A stretch of 64,000 bases of DNA, taken from assembly GCA_016720115.1 (NCBI GenBank), contig JADJXT010000001.1, forward strand, positions 1,364,001 through 1,428,000, in the 5' to 3' direction. Both the position numbers and the translations under genes were made by a program. This document shows positions 42,467 to 51,621 of this stretch, one piece after another (within the stretch, counting starts at the first letter, position 1; every line of letters begins with the position of its first letter). Below the pieces are notes generated by a model. It ran no database searches, was not told where the DNA came from, and worked only from the letters and a program-made list of their open reading frames with translations. Source of the DNA: Sphingomonadales bacterium (GTDB lineage: Bacteria > Pseudomonadota > Alphaproteobacteria > Sphingomonadales > Sphingomonadaceae).

Positions 42467-43582
42467 ATGAATTTCGATTTTTCCGAAGAGCAACTCGCGC
42501 TGAAGGACGAGGCGCGCAAATTTCTTGCCGCAAAATGCCCGCCCGATCGTGTCCGCAAATTGATGGATGAAGACAGCCCGGGTTTTGATCCGGAACTGTG
42601 GGCGCAGGTTGCCGAGCAGGGCTGGCTGGGCGCGGCTATTCCGGAAGAGCATGGCGGGCTGGGCCTTGGCTATCTGGAGCTTTGCTGCATATCCGAAGAA
42701 CTGGGCCGCGCGGTGGCGCCGCTGCCGTTCGCCTCGACCGTCTATTTCTTTGCCGAAGCCCTGCTGCGCGCCGGAACGCCGGAGCAAAAGGCAAAATATC
42801 TGCCGCAGGTCGTCACCGGCGAATTGATCGGCACGATTGCCAGCGCCGAACAGGCAGGTGCGGTGTCGGCTGCCAATATCAGCGCAGAGGTTTCGGGTGG
42901 CAAGCTGACGGGCGTCAAGCTGCCTGTCACCGATGGCGTGGTTGCGCACCAAGCGGTTGTCCTCGCCAAGGAAGGCGGCAAGCCCACTTTGTACATCGTC
43001 GATCTCAACGGGCCCGGCGTCACCCGCGAGGCGGTCAACACCATCGACCGTTCGCGCGAAGCGGCGCAGGTCGAATTCAAGGACGCGCCGGTCGAGCGCC
43101 TCGGCGAGGTGGGCGATGGCCTTGCGCTGTTTGAAGCGATCAACGATCGCGCGGCGGTGCTGATTGCGTTCGAACAGGTCGGTGGCTCCGACATGTGCCT
43201 TGAAATGGCGAAAGAATATGCGCTTGAACGCTTCGCTTTTGGCCGGGCGATTGGCGGGTATCAGGCGATCAAGCATCGCCTTGCCGATATGTATGCCAAA
43301 AATGTGCTGGCGCGCGGCAATGCCTATTACGGCGCCTGGGCGCTCAACAGCGATGCCCCAGAACTGCCGATTGCGGCAGCAGGCGCGCGCATTTCGGCAT
43401 GCGATGCCTATTGGTTCGCCGCCAAGGAAAATGTGCAGGTGCATGGCGGGATGGGCTTCACCTGGGAAATCGACGCCCACCTGCATTATCGCCGCAGTCG
43501 CCAATTGGCGCTGGTCGCCGGACCGGCACGCAACTGGAAACACCGGTTGGTCAGCATGCTGGAACGCCGCAACGCGGCTTGA
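42467..43582 (+). CDS. Acyl-CoA dehydrogenase family protein, shorter subunit
   Basis: A 371-residue flavin enzyme, first gene of a four-gene operon. The N-terminal FSEEQLALKDEARKFL helix and the RFAFGRAIGGYQAIKHRLADMY segment fit the family. QVHGGMGFTWEIDAHLHYRR is the FAD-pyrophosphate region. Its beta domain is short and degenerate compared with the partner. Adjacent short and long subunits are typical of alpha2-beta2 acyl-CoA dehydrogenases such as those of steroid side-chain breakdown; whether this pair associates is an inference. Confidence 0.88.
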   Translation: MNFDFSEEQLALKDEARKFLAAKCPPDRVRKLMDEDSPGFDPELWAQVAEQGWLGAAIPEEHGGLGLGYLELCCISEELGRAVAPLPFASTVYFFAEALLRAGTPEQKAKYLPQVVTGELIGTIASAEQAGAVSAANISAEVSGGKLTGVKLPVTDGVVAHQAVVLAKEGGKPTLYIVDLNGPGVTREAVNTIDRSREAAQVEFKDAPVERLGEVGDGLALFEAINDRAAVLIAFEQVGGSDMCLEMAKEYALERFAFGRAIGGYQAIKHRLADMYAKNVLARGNAYYGAWALNSDAPELPIAAAGARISACDAYWFAAKENVQVHGGMGFTWEIDAHLHYRRSRQLALVAGPARNWKHRLVSMLERRNAA

Positions 43583-43606
43583 GAAATTTAGGGAAGGAAC
43601 GAGAAA

Positions 43607-44866
43607 ATGGATTTCAACGACACTCCCGAAGAAGCCGAATATCGCGCCAGGGTGCGCGCATGGCTCGAAGAAAATGCCCCGCGCGGCGTGAAGGGTGCAT
43701 CGCTGGGCGACGAGGACGAAAGCCAGATGGATGCCTGCAAGGCGTGGCAGGCGAAAAAGGCCGCGGCTGGCTATGCTCAGATTCGCTGGCCGAAAGAATG
43801 GGGCGGCGGTGGCGGCACCACCATCCAGGGCGTGATCTTCGCACAGGAAGAATCGCGCATGGGCGTGCAACTCGGCGGGCCGTTCGCCATCGGCCTCGGC
43901 ATGTGCATCCCGACCGTGATGGCGACCGCCGATGACGAAACCAAGAAACGTTTTGTCGGCCCTGCCGTGCGCGGCGAGAAAATCTGGTGCCAGCTTTTCT
44001 CCGAACCCGCCGGTGGTTCAGACGTTGCCGCAATCCGCACCCGTGCAGTCAAGGATGAAAGCTCGGTCGATGCCAATGGCGATTTCGACTGGGTGGTCAA
44101 CGGCCAGAAAATCTGGACGTCGGGCGCGCATTATGCCGATCATGGTATCGTCCTCGTCCGCACCGATCCCGATGCGGTAAAGCATAAGGGCCTCACCATG
44201 TTCTGGATCGACATGAAGGCGCCTGGAATCGAGTGCAAGACCATCCACCAGATGTCGGGTGCGCGCGGCTTCAACGAAGTGTTCTTCACCGACGTCCGCA
44301 TCAAGGACAGCCAGCGCCTTGGCGCGCTGCACGATGGCTGGAACGTCTCGATCATCACGCTGATGAACGAGCGCGCCTCGGTCGGCGGTGGCGGCGGTGC
44401 ACGTGGCGGCGGTGCGATCAAGGCGCTGCAGGTCGCGCAGAAAATCCGCGATGAAAATGGCGAGCCGCTGTCAAACAACAGCACCGTGCGCGAACGGATT
44501 GCCGAACATTATGTCCGTGCCGAAGGGCTGCGCTTCACCGGCATGCGCTCGCTCACCGCCTTGTCGCAGGGCAAGACGCCGGGGCCGGAACAGTCGGTGA
44601 CGAAGCTGGTGCAGGCAGCCGGAATGCAGGATCTGGCCGATTTCATGGTCGATCTGCAGGATCAGGCGGGCATCATCCGCGATCCTACGCTGGCAGTCGA
44701 AAATGCCGATTTCCAGGAGATGTTCCTCGGCTCGCCGGGCGGGCGCATCGCGGGCGGCACCGATGAAATCCTGCGCAACATCATCGCCGAACGCGTGCTG
44801 GGCCTGCCCGGCGAAATCCGCGTGGACAAGGGTGTGCCGTTCAAGGATCTGCCCACCGGGCGCTGA
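43607..44866 (+). CDS. Acyl-CoA dehydrogenase family protein, longer subunit
   Basis: A 419-residue flavin enzyme with the standard N-terminal helical domain (EAEYRARVRAWLEENAP) and the flavin-binding WCQLFSEPAGGSDVA block. The C-terminal GGRIAGGTDEILRNIIAERVLGLPGE occupies the place where medium-chain enzymes have the catalytic Glu (EGT); here it reads GGT, so the base must come from elsewhere or from the partner subunit. It starts 24 bases after the shorter dehydrogenase, with AAGGAACG upstream. Confidence 0.9.
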   Translation: MDFNDTPEEAEYRARVRAWLEENAPRGVKGASLGDEDESQMDACKAWQAKKAAAGYAQIRWPKEWGGGGGTTIQGVIFAQEESRMGVQLGGPFAIGLGMCIPTVMATADDETKKRFVGPAVRGEKIWCQLFSEPAGGSDVAAIRTRAVKDESSVDANGDFDWVVNGQKIWTSGAHYADHGIVLVRTDPDAVKHKGLTMFWIDMKAPGIECKTIHQMSGARGFNEVFFTDVRIKDSQRLGALHDGWNVSIITLMNERASVGGGGGARGGGAIKALQVAQKIRDENGEPLSNNSTVRERIAEHYVRAEGLRFTGMRSLTALSQGKTPGPEQSVTKLVQAAGMQDLADFMVDLQDQAGIIRDPTLAVENADFQEMFLGSPGGRIAGGTDEILRNIIAERVLGLPGEIRVDKGVPFKDLPTGR

Positions 44867-44880
44867 GAGGAGGACAGGTG

Positions 44881-45657
44881 ATGACGTTTCCCTTGCCCAA
44901 TGTGTCGAACGACTTGAAGGGGCGGGTTGCGCTCGTCACCGGTGCCTCGTCGGGGCTTGGCGTTCGCTTTGCCAAGACGCTGGCGGCTTGCGGGGCCAAG
45001 GTTGGCCTTGCTGCGCGCCGCACCGACCGGCTGGAGGCGGTTGCGGAAGAAATCCGCGCCGCTGGTGGTGAGGCGATCTGCATTCCGATGGATGCGACCG
45101 ATGCAGATCAATTGTTCGCCGCGGTCGATACGCTCGAAAAAGCCTATGGCACGGTCGATATCCTCATCAATAATGCGGGGATTCCCGATGCGCAGCGCGC
45201 CCACAAGATGGAGGTCGAGCTGATCGACCGTGTTTTGGGCGTCAACCTGCGCGCGCCTTACATCCTCTCATGTGAATTTGCACGGCGCCTGATCGCGGCG
45301 AAGAAACCGGGGCGCATCGTCAATATCAGCTCGGTGGCGCACTATAGCTATTCGGGCAATGGTGCCGCGCTTTATGCGATTACAAAGACGGCGGTTGCGC
45401 GGATGACCGAGGCGCTTTCGCTCGAATGGGCGAAATATGGCATCAACGTCAACGCGATCTGCCCCGGCATGTTCAAGACCGAAATGCTCGACGGCATGCT
45501 CGAACGCGTCGGCGATCTCAGCCAGCATGTGGTGCGCCAGCGAATCTGCGATACGGCGCAGATGGACAGCACCTTGCTCTACCTCGTATCGCCCGCTTCG
45601 GAATGTGTGACGGGTGCGGTAATCCGCGTGGACGATGGGCAAAGTGCGCGCAACTAA
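44881..45657 (+). CDS. Short-chain dehydrogenase/reductase
   Basis: A 258-residue Rossmann oxidoreductase. TGASSGLG binds the dinucleotide, NNAG follows, and the catalytic Ser and YxxxK lie in ISSVAHYSYSGNGAALYAITK. The substrate is not predictable; in this operon it may oxidise a hydroxyacyl-CoA. AGGAGG precedes ATG 44881; the GTG directly before it is a less likely start. Confidence 0.88.
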   Translation: MTFPLPNVSNDLKGRVALVTGASSGLGVRFAKTLAACGAKVGLAARRTDRLEAVAEEIRAAGGEAICIPMDATDADQLFAAVDTLEKAYGTVDILINNAGIPDAQRAHKMEVELIDRVLGVNLRAPYILSCEFARRLIAAKKPGRIVNISSVAHYSYSGNGAALYAITKTAVARMTEALSLEWAKYGINVNAICPGMFKTEMLDGMLERVGDLSQHVVRQRICDTAQMDSTLLYLVSPASECVTGAVIRVDDGQSARN

Positions 45658-45688
45658 TTCAGAAATAACAGGATCAGGAGAAAGACAA

Positions 45689-46660
45689 ATGGCAATCAAG
45701 ACCCGCATCACCGAAATGTTCGGCGTCGAAACCCCCATCGTAATGGGCGGGATGACCGGCGTGGGCTATGGCGAACTTGTGGCAGCTGTCGCCAATGCAG
45801 GCGCGCTCGGCTTCATCACCGCGCACATGTTCGAAAGCGGACAGGCGCTTTTTGACGAGATCGAAAAGACCCGCAAGCTGACCGACAAACCCTTTGGCGT
45901 GAACCTCACTTTGCTGCCGTCGATCAACCCGATTCCCTATGACGACTATCGCGAGGCGATCATCGCGTCAGGGCTGAAGATTGTTGAAACGGCTGGCCGC
46001 GCACCGACCGACCACCTGCCGCGCTTCAAGGAAAATGGCGTCAAGGTGATCCACAAATGCACCAGCGTACGCCACTCGGTATCTGCGGTGAACAAGGGCG
46101 TCGATGTGATCAGCATCGACGGCTTTGAATGCGCTGGCCACCCCGGCGAGGATGATGTCGGCCTTGTCGTGCTGCTGCCCGCGACGGTCGATGCGCTCCC
46201 CGACACCCCGATCATCGCTTCGGGCGGCATGGCTGATGGCCGCAGCCTGGTTGCGGCGCTCGCGCTGGGGGCCGATGGCGTCAACATGGGCACCCGCTTC
46301 TGTGCAACGGTTGAGGCGAATATCCACCAGAATGTGAAAGACAAGATCGTCGAGCTCGACGAACTTGGCACGGTGCTGGTCGGTCGCAGTCTGCGCAACA
46401 CCGCGCGCGTTGCCCGCAATGCGATTTCCGAACAGGTTGCCGAAATCCAGAAAGATCCGACCAAGACCTTCGCCGATGTGAAGGAATTGATGGCGGGCGT
46501 GCGCGGTCGCGAAAATGTGCTCGCGGCGGGCGATACCGACGGCGGCATCTGGACCAGCGGGCAGAGCCAGGCGCTGATCCATGACATCCCGACTTGCGCC
46601 GATCTGGTCAAAAACATCATGGCGCAGGCAGAGGCGGTTCGTGCTAGAATTGCCGCCTAG
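45689..46660 (+). CDS. Nitronate monooxygenase family flavoprotein
   Basis: A 323-residue FMN-binding TIM-barrel protein of the 2-nitropropane dioxygenase group. VMGGMTGVGYGELVAAVANAGALGF is the N-terminal signature, and GFECAGHPGEDD and ASGGMADGRSLVAALALGADGVNMGTRF bind FMN. Members oxidise nitronates, but several in acyl-CoA operons are enoyl reductase-like or detoxify by-products. ATG at 45689 follows AGGAG. Confidence 0.88.
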   Translation: MAIKTRITEMFGVETPIVMGGMTGVGYGELVAAVANAGALGFITAHMFESGQALFDEIEKTRKLTDKPFGVNLTLLPSINPIPYDDYREAIIASGLKIVETAGRAPTDHLPRFKENGVKVIHKCTSVRHSVSAVNKGVDVISIDGFECAGHPGEDDVGLVVLLPATVDALPDTPIIASGGMADGRSLVAALALGADGVNMGTRFCATVEANIHQNVKDKIVELDELGTVLVGRSLRNTARVARNAISEQVAEIQKDPTKTFADVKELMAGVRGRENVLAAGDTDGGIWTSGQSQALIHDIPTCADLVKNIMAQAEAVRARIAA

Positions 46661-46687
46661 GGGGCGATTCTAGCCGAAGGACAGGCC

Positions 46688-47080
46688 ATGTTCGAATATC
46701 TCGATGCGCCGGACGATGTTCTGGCGCTCGTCGTCTCCGGGACGATCGACGGGGCGTCGCTCGATGAGGTGATGGGGCGGCTCGACGCTGCGATGGGCCG
46801 CCACGACAAAGTGCATGTTTTCGTCGAAACCCGGCAGATCGAGGGCATCGAACTTAAGGGCCTGCCCGGCTATATCGCACGCGCCATGCCGCTGTTCGGC
46901 AAATTGTCCCGCTTTGGCCGCGTCGCCGTTGTGGCCGACCAGAGCTGGGTGCGTATCGGCAGTCGCCTCGAAAGCGCGATGCTGCCATCGATCAGCTATA
47001 GCGTGTTCAGGCCCGAAGATCGCGATGCTGCGCTGGCCTGGGTCAAGGGTGAGCGTGGGCTTCCAGACGAAAGCATTTGA
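46688..47080 (+). CDS. SpoIIAA-like (STAS-type) protein
   Basis: A 130-residue protein whose alternating strands and helices (VLALVVSGTIDGASLDEVM, GRVAVVADQSWVRIGSRLE) match the SpoIIAA-like family, related to STAS domains. Its function is unknown; proteins of this family are often solitary. It starts 27 bases after the nitronate monooxygenase with AAGGACA upstream, so it may belong to that operon. tRNA-Pro lies head-on just beyond it. Confidence 0.82.
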   Translation: MFEYLDAPDDVLALVVSGTIDGASLDEVMGRLDAAMGRHDKVHVFVETRQIEGIELKGLPGYIARAMPLFGKLSRFGRVAVVADQSWVRIGSRLESAMLPSISYSVFRPEDRDAALAWVKGERGLPDESI

Positions 47081-47095
47081 GCTTTAAGGAAAAAT

Positions 47096-47172
47096 TGGTC
47101 GGGACGAGAGGATTCGAACCTCCGACCCCCACACCCCCAGTGTGATGCGCTACCAGGCTGCGCTACGTCCCG
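47096..47172 (-). tRNA. tRNA-Pro (anticodon GGG)
   Basis: A 77-base tRNA on the minus strand including an encoded CCA. The acceptor stem is CGGGACG/CGTCCCG, the anticodon loop CTGGGGG gives anticodon GGG, and the T-loop is TTCGAAT. All four arms pair well. It lies between the SpoIIAA-like gene and the yajC region, and is the only tRNA in the window. Confidence 0.97.
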
Positions 47173-47365
47173 ACCGCCAAAGCCTGCGCTGCAGGCAATG
47201 GAAGCGCGCCTATATGGTGGCGATACTGTAAAAGCAAGGGGCCTTGTGGCCTGTGCAAACGCTTTCCCGTTGCGCACGATTTGCCATGGTGGTAACCGCG
47301 CGCCTTGGATTTTCCGGAGGTGCATCCTATCTGCCCTCCAGCAAGAGTAATCGGGGAAAGCAATA

Positions 47366-47698
47366 ATGACATCGTCCATGATCTTTGCAGCGGCTGCTGC
47401 CGGTGGCTCGACGGGAGCGGCCTTTTTTGTGCAGGTTTTGCCTCTGCTGCTGATTTTCGTCGTTTTCTACTTCCTGCTGATCCGTCCGCAGCAAAAGCGT
47501 GCGAAGGAGCATCAGGCGAAAATCGAAGCGGTTGGCAAGAATGACGAAGTCGTCACCGGTGGCGGCCTGATGGGCAAGGTGACCAAGGTTGCCGACGATC
47601 ATGTCGAGGTCGAACTGGCCCCCAATGTGCGCGTAAAGGCGCTGAAATCCACCCTCGCGGATGTGAAGAGCCGCACTGCCAAACCGGCAAACGATTGA
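47366..47698 (+). CDS. yajC: Preprotein translocase subunit YajC
   Basis: A 110-residue inner-membrane protein of the SecDF-YajC complex. One N-terminal hydrophobic helix (QVLPLLLIFVVFYFLLIRP) leads into a basic then strand-forming domain (KNDEVVTGGGLMGKVTKVADD). First gene of yajC-secD-secF, which aids protein export using the proton gradient. Confidence 0.96.
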   Translation: MTSSMIFAAAAAGGSTGAAFFVQVLPLLLIFVVFYFLLIRPQQKRAKEHQAKIEAVGKNDEVVTGGGLMGKVTKVADDHVEVELAPNVRVKALKSTLADVKSRTAKPAND

Positions 47699-47735
47699 GC
47701 CTGCGGCAACGCGGCGCATAGCTTAGGGAAGCCTC

Positions 47736-49334
47736 ATGCTCGATTTTCCACGCTGGCGGGTGGTGATGCTGAATGCACTGATCGTGCTCAGTATTCTGCT
47801 CGCAATCCCCAGTTTCCTGCCGAAGGCATGGCTTGACCGTATTCCGGATGGCGTGCCGAAGGAAACCATCAGCCTGGGCCTTGACCTTGCAGGTGGCAGC
47901 CACATCCTGCTGGAAGCCGATACGGCGCAGCTTGCGCGCGACCGGCTGGAATCGCTGGAAGACAGCGTGCGCACCGCAATGCGCCGCGCCGAACCGCGCG
48001 TTTCGATCGACAATGTTACCCGGACGGGCGGCAAGCTGAGCTTTGTCGTGCCGGATAGCGCGCAGATCGATGCCGCGCGTGAAGCGCTGCTGCCGATTAC
48101 GGCGAACAGCACCGGCGGTCGCGACTGGACGATCGAGGTGACCGACGGCAACCGCATCACCCTTTCGCCAGCAGGCGCAGGCAACACCACGGTTCTCGAT
48201 CAGGCGATGAATTCGGCCAAGGATGTTATCGACCGCCGCATCAACGCGCTCGGTACGCTGGAGCCGACGATCATCCGGCAGGGTGCCGACCGCATCGTTG
48301 TGCAGGTGCCCGGCCTTCAGGATCCGCAGGCGCTGAAGGATCTGATCGGCAAGACGGCAAAGCTGGAATTCAAGCTGGTCGACGAAGGCGCCGATCCGGA
48401 ACAGACCGCGCAGGGCAAGGCCCGCGTCGGCAGCCAGGTTTTGCCCTATCCCGATAACCCGACCGGTATCCCTTACATTGCCGTACGCCGTCTTGGCGGG
48501 ATTGCTGGCGACCGGCTGACCGGGGCGCAGCAAAGCTTTGACCAGCAGGACAACCAGCCCGTCGTCAACATCCAGTTCGATGGCGAAGGCGGCCAGCGTT
48601 TTGCCCGCATGACGCAGCAGAACACAGGAAAGCTGTTTGCCATCATCCTCGACGGGCAGGTGATTTCCGCACCCCGGATCAACGAACCGATTCTGGGCGG
48701 ATCGTCGCAAATCTCGGGCAGCTTTACCGTTGAAAGCGCCAACCAGTTGGCCATCGCGCTCAATTCGGGCGCGCTGCCAGTGGATTTGAAGGTTGTCGAG
48801 GAACGCTCGGTCGGGCCCGATCTTGGCGCGGATTCGATCAGGAGCGGCGTGCTCGCCGCGCTGATCGGCACCGCAGGCGTGCTGTTGTGGATGGTGCTGT
48901 CTTACGGCCGCTTCGGGGTGTATGCGAGCTATGCGTTGATTATCAACGTTGCGATGATCCTTGCCGTGATGGCGCTGTTCAATGCCACGCTCACGCTTCC
49001 GGGTATCGCAGGGTTCGTCCTTACCATCGGTGCGGCGGTCGACGCGAACGTGCTGATCAACGAACGCATTCGCGAAGAAAGGCGCAAGGGCAGACGCGTT
49101 ATCCAGGCACTGGAAAATGGCTATAAGGAAGCCAGCCGTGCAATTTTCGATGCGAACATCACCAACGTCATTGCAGCGGTGCTGCTGTTCATCTTCGGCT
49201 CCGGCCCGATCCGTGGTTTTGCGGTCGTTTTGATGATCGGCATCGTCACCTCGGTATTCACCGCCGTCACGCTGACCCGCATGTGGGTCGCAGGCTGGGT
49301 GAAGCGCGCCCGTCCGCAAGATCTGAACATTTAA
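47736..49334 (+). CDS. secD: Protein translocase subunit SecD
   Basis: A 532-residue export factor with one N-terminal membrane segment, a large periplasmic domain (LGLDLAGGSHILLEAD, then KTAKLEFKLV) and five C-terminal helices. The proton-path Asp region is VLTIGAAVDANVLINERIREE. Length is normal for alphaproteobacteria, shorter than E. coli SecD. secF follows after 12 bases. Confidence 0.97.
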   Translation: MLDFPRWRVVMLNALIVLSILLAIPSFLPKAWLDRIPDGVPKETISLGLDLAGGSHILLEADTAQLARDRLESLEDSVRTAMRRAEPRVSIDNVTRTGGKLSFVVPDSAQIDAAREALLPITANSTGGRDWTIEVTDGNRITLSPAGAGNTTVLDQAMNSAKDVIDRRINALGTLEPTIIRQGADRIVVQVPGLQDPQALKDLIGKTAKLEFKLVDEGADPEQTAQGKARVGSQVLPYPDNPTGIPYIAVRRLGGIAGDRLTGAQQSFDQQDNQPVVNIQFDGEGGQRFARMTQQNTGKLFAIILDGQVISAPRINEPILGGSSQISGSFTVESANQLAIALNSGALPVDLKVVEERSVGPDLGADSIRSGVLAALIGTAGVLLWMVLSYGRFGVYASYALIINVAMILAVMALFNATLTLPGIAGFVLTIGAAVDANVLINERIREERRKGRRVIQALENGYKEASRAIFDANITNVIAAVLLFIFGSGPIRGFAVVLMIGIVTSVFTAVTLTRMWVAGWVKRARPQDLNI

Positions 49335-49346
49335 GAGGGTTCGACC

Positions 49347-50327
49347 ATGAAACTTCTGAAGCTCGTTCCCGACAACACCAATATCGCCTTCCTCAAATGG
49401 CGTAAGGTCGCCTTCGGGATTTCGATCCTGCTGATGGTCGCCTCGATTGCGCTGGTCGCCTCAAGAGGCCTCAATTTTGGCGTCGATTTCATCGGCGGCC
49501 AGATGGTTCGCACCACTTTTGTCGGTGAACAGACCGCGCCGGTTGAGGAACTGCGCGAAAGCATCGGCCAACTAGGCTATGGCGATCCGACCATCCAGCG
49601 TTTCGGCGCGGAAAACCAGGTGTCGATCCGCATGAAACTGCCCGATGGCGCGGACAAGAATCCCGAACTGGCCAATGAAATGGCGGAAAAGATTATCGCC
49701 AAGGTCAAGCAGGATCATCCCAAGGTGCGTATCGACGGGGTGGACTCGGTATCGGGCAAGGTATCGGGCGAATTGTTCGAAAAGGGCCTTTTTGCGTTGA
49801 TTGCGGCGGCTCTGGGTATTGCCGCCTATATCTGGATCCGCTTTGAATGGCAGTTCGGCGTGGGTGCGATCTGGGCGCTGATCCACGACGTGACGCTGAC
49901 CTTCGGGCTGTTCTCGCTGACACAGATGGAATTCGATCTGAATACCATCGCCGCGTTGCTGACGATTATCGGCTATTCGCTCAACGATACCATCGTCATC
50001 TATGACCGTATCCGCGAAAACCTTATGAAATATCGCAAGATGGATATGCCCGCTTTGCTTGACCTTTCGGTCAACGAAACGCTGTCGCGCACGGTGATGA
50101 CCAGCTTGACTATCCTGACACCGCTGGTCGTGCTCGTCCTCTTCGGCCCCGATGTAATCTTCGGGTTCAGTGTGGCGATGGCCTTCGGTATTTTCGTCGG
50201 CTCCTATTCATCGATCTATCAGTCGGCAGCCTTCCTGATCTGGTTCGGCGTTACGCCGGACAGCTTCGTGCCCGACGAAAAGATCGCCGACGGCAAGGTC
50301 GAACGGTTGAACGAAGGTACGGTTTAA
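49347..50327 (+). CDS. secF: Protein translocase subunit SecF
   Basis: A 326-residue partner of SecD with six membrane helices. The N-terminal NFGVDFIGGQMVRTTF motif and the IGYSLNDTIVIYDRIRENL motif with its key Asp are present. Its last four bases overlap the 3' end of the convergent glycosyltransferase gene. Confidence 0.97.
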   Translation: MKLLKLVPDNTNIAFLKWRKVAFGISILLMVASIALVASRGLNFGVDFIGGQMVRTTFVGEQTAPVEELRESIGQLGYGDPTIQRFGAENQVSIRMKLPDGADKNPELANEMAEKIIAKVKQDHPKVRIDGVDSVSGKVSGELFEKGLFALIAAALGIAAYIWIRFEWQFGVGAIWALIHDVTLTFGLFSLTQMEFDLNTIAALLTIIGYSLNDTIVIYDRIRENLMKYRKMDMPALLDLSVNETLSRTVMTSLTILTPLVVLVLFGPDVIFGFSVAMAFGIFVGSYSSIYQSAAFLIWFGVTPDSFVPDEKIADGKVERLNEGTV

Positions 50328-51508
50328 GCAGCGGGCCCCAATAAGCGGCGCCAATGCGCGACCAGCGCGGCGCCGTTTGCCTGCCAGCTATAATCGGTCA
50401 CCTGTGCTGCCACGACTTCGCGCTGCGTCGGGGATGCCAGCAGTTCGCGAATGGCGGCGGCGATGGCGCTCGCGTCGCGCTCGACAATGCGTCCTGCATC
50501 GCTGCTGCGTAGTACTTCGCGCGCGCCGCCTGCATCGGTGATGATCAAAGGCGTTCCGCAGGCGAGCGCCTCGATCCAGGCATTGGCAAGACCCTCGCTG
50601 GCGGACGGCAGCACGGCCACATCGGCGGCCTGCAGATAATTTGCGATCTCCGCATGGGGCAGCGAACCTAGGAAGTGCACGCGCTCTGACACGCCCGTTT
50701 CATGCGCCAGTTTTTCGAGTGCCGCACGGTCTTCGCCTGCACCGATCAGCGCGAGCCGTGTGTCGGGGAGCTGCGCCAGCGCGCGGATGGCAAAGGCCTG
50801 CCCCTTGCGCGGTATCAGCGCGCCGACGCTGACGAGAAGGGATTTGTCGGCAGGAATTGGCAGTCGTTCGCGGAGTTCGTCGCGCGGCTTTGCCGCCACG
50901 GTGAAAAGCGAACGGTCGATGCCCGTGCGGTGCACGCTGATCTTGCCCGCATCCACGCCCAATGCCGCGATGTCGGCCTTGATGGTTTCAGAAACCGCCA
51001 GCAACCCTGCCGCTTTTTGTGCTGCCTCGATGATCTTTTCGCGGCACCCCGAAATCGTCGTCCAGTAGTGGATATCCGCGCCGCGTGCCTTGATCGAAAA
51101 GGGCAGGCCCAGCGCGCCCGCTATCTGCATCGCAGCAGGGCCGTCCGGCCAGAAAAATTGGGCATCGATCAGATCGAACGGTTTTTCGGCATGCAGTTTA
51201 TGCGCGAGCGGAAGCAGGGCCTTTGCGATTGCAGCTGCATTGCGGGCTGGCGCCATTCCGGGCAGCAGCGTGAAACGGGGGCGCAGCACGGCCTTGCCGC
51301 CCCATATGTCTTCTCGCGGCAGTCCGGCTTTTTCGCGATAGGCCGATAGAAACCGGGATGCTGGCCAGGGCGGAAGGCCATTGGGGCTGATGCGGACAAT
51401 CTCGACTTCACCCGTTACATTAGCGGCATTGAGCGAAAGTTCGACGAAGCGCCCGAAATTGGGCGCTGCAGCGCTGGGGTAGAGGGTGGAGAGGGAGAGG
51501 ACGCGCAT
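50324..51508 (-). CDS. Glycosyltransferase, GT4-like
   Basis: A 394-residue retaining glycosyltransferase of the GT-B fold. The N-terminal half shows LSTLYPSAAAPNFGRFVE and HKLHAEKPFDLIDAQFFWPDG. The C-terminal half has VSVGALIPRKGQAFAIRAL and PSASEGLANAWIEALACGTPLIITDAGG, the EX7E region of GT4 enzymes. Sugar donor and acceptor are unknown. It stands alone between secF and the XRE gene. Confidence 0.9.
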   Translation of the reverse strand: MRVLSLSTLYPSAAAPNFGRFVELSLNAANVTGEVEIVRISPNGLPPWPASRFLSAYREKAGLPREDIWGGKAVLRPRFTLLPGMAPARNAAAIAKALLPLAHKLHAEKPFDLIDAQFFWPDGPAAMQIAGALGLPFSIKARGADIHYWTTISGCREKIIEAAQKAAGLLAVSETIKADIAALGVDAGKISVHRTGIDRSLFTVAAKPRDELRERLPIPADKSLLVSVGALIPRKGQAFAIRALAQLPDTRLALIGAGEDRAALEKLAHETGVSERVHFLGSLPHAEIANYLQAADVAVLPSASEGLANAWIEALACGTPLIITDAGGAREVLRSSDAGRIVERDASAIAAAIRELLASPTQREVVAAQVTDYSWQANGAALVAHWRRLLGPAA

Positions 51509-51518
51509 TGGTCAGTCC

Positions 51519-51607
51519 GTCGCCCCGGCAAAGGCCGGGGCCGCAGTCGGTTTCAACAGCGACGAAGGCGAAAACCTCCAGCGGTCCCGGCCTTCGCAGG
51601 GACGACG
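51519..51607. repeat. Intergenic palindromic repeat, CCGG-type
   Basis: GTCGCCCCGGCAAAGGCCGGGGCC at the left and GGTCCCGGCCTTCGCAGGGACGAC at the right can pair through most of their length. It resembles, but is not identical with, the CGTCATTCC family. It lies between the glycosyltransferase start and the XRE gene stop. Confidence 0.7.
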
Positions 51608-51621
51608 ATTTACCGATAACG

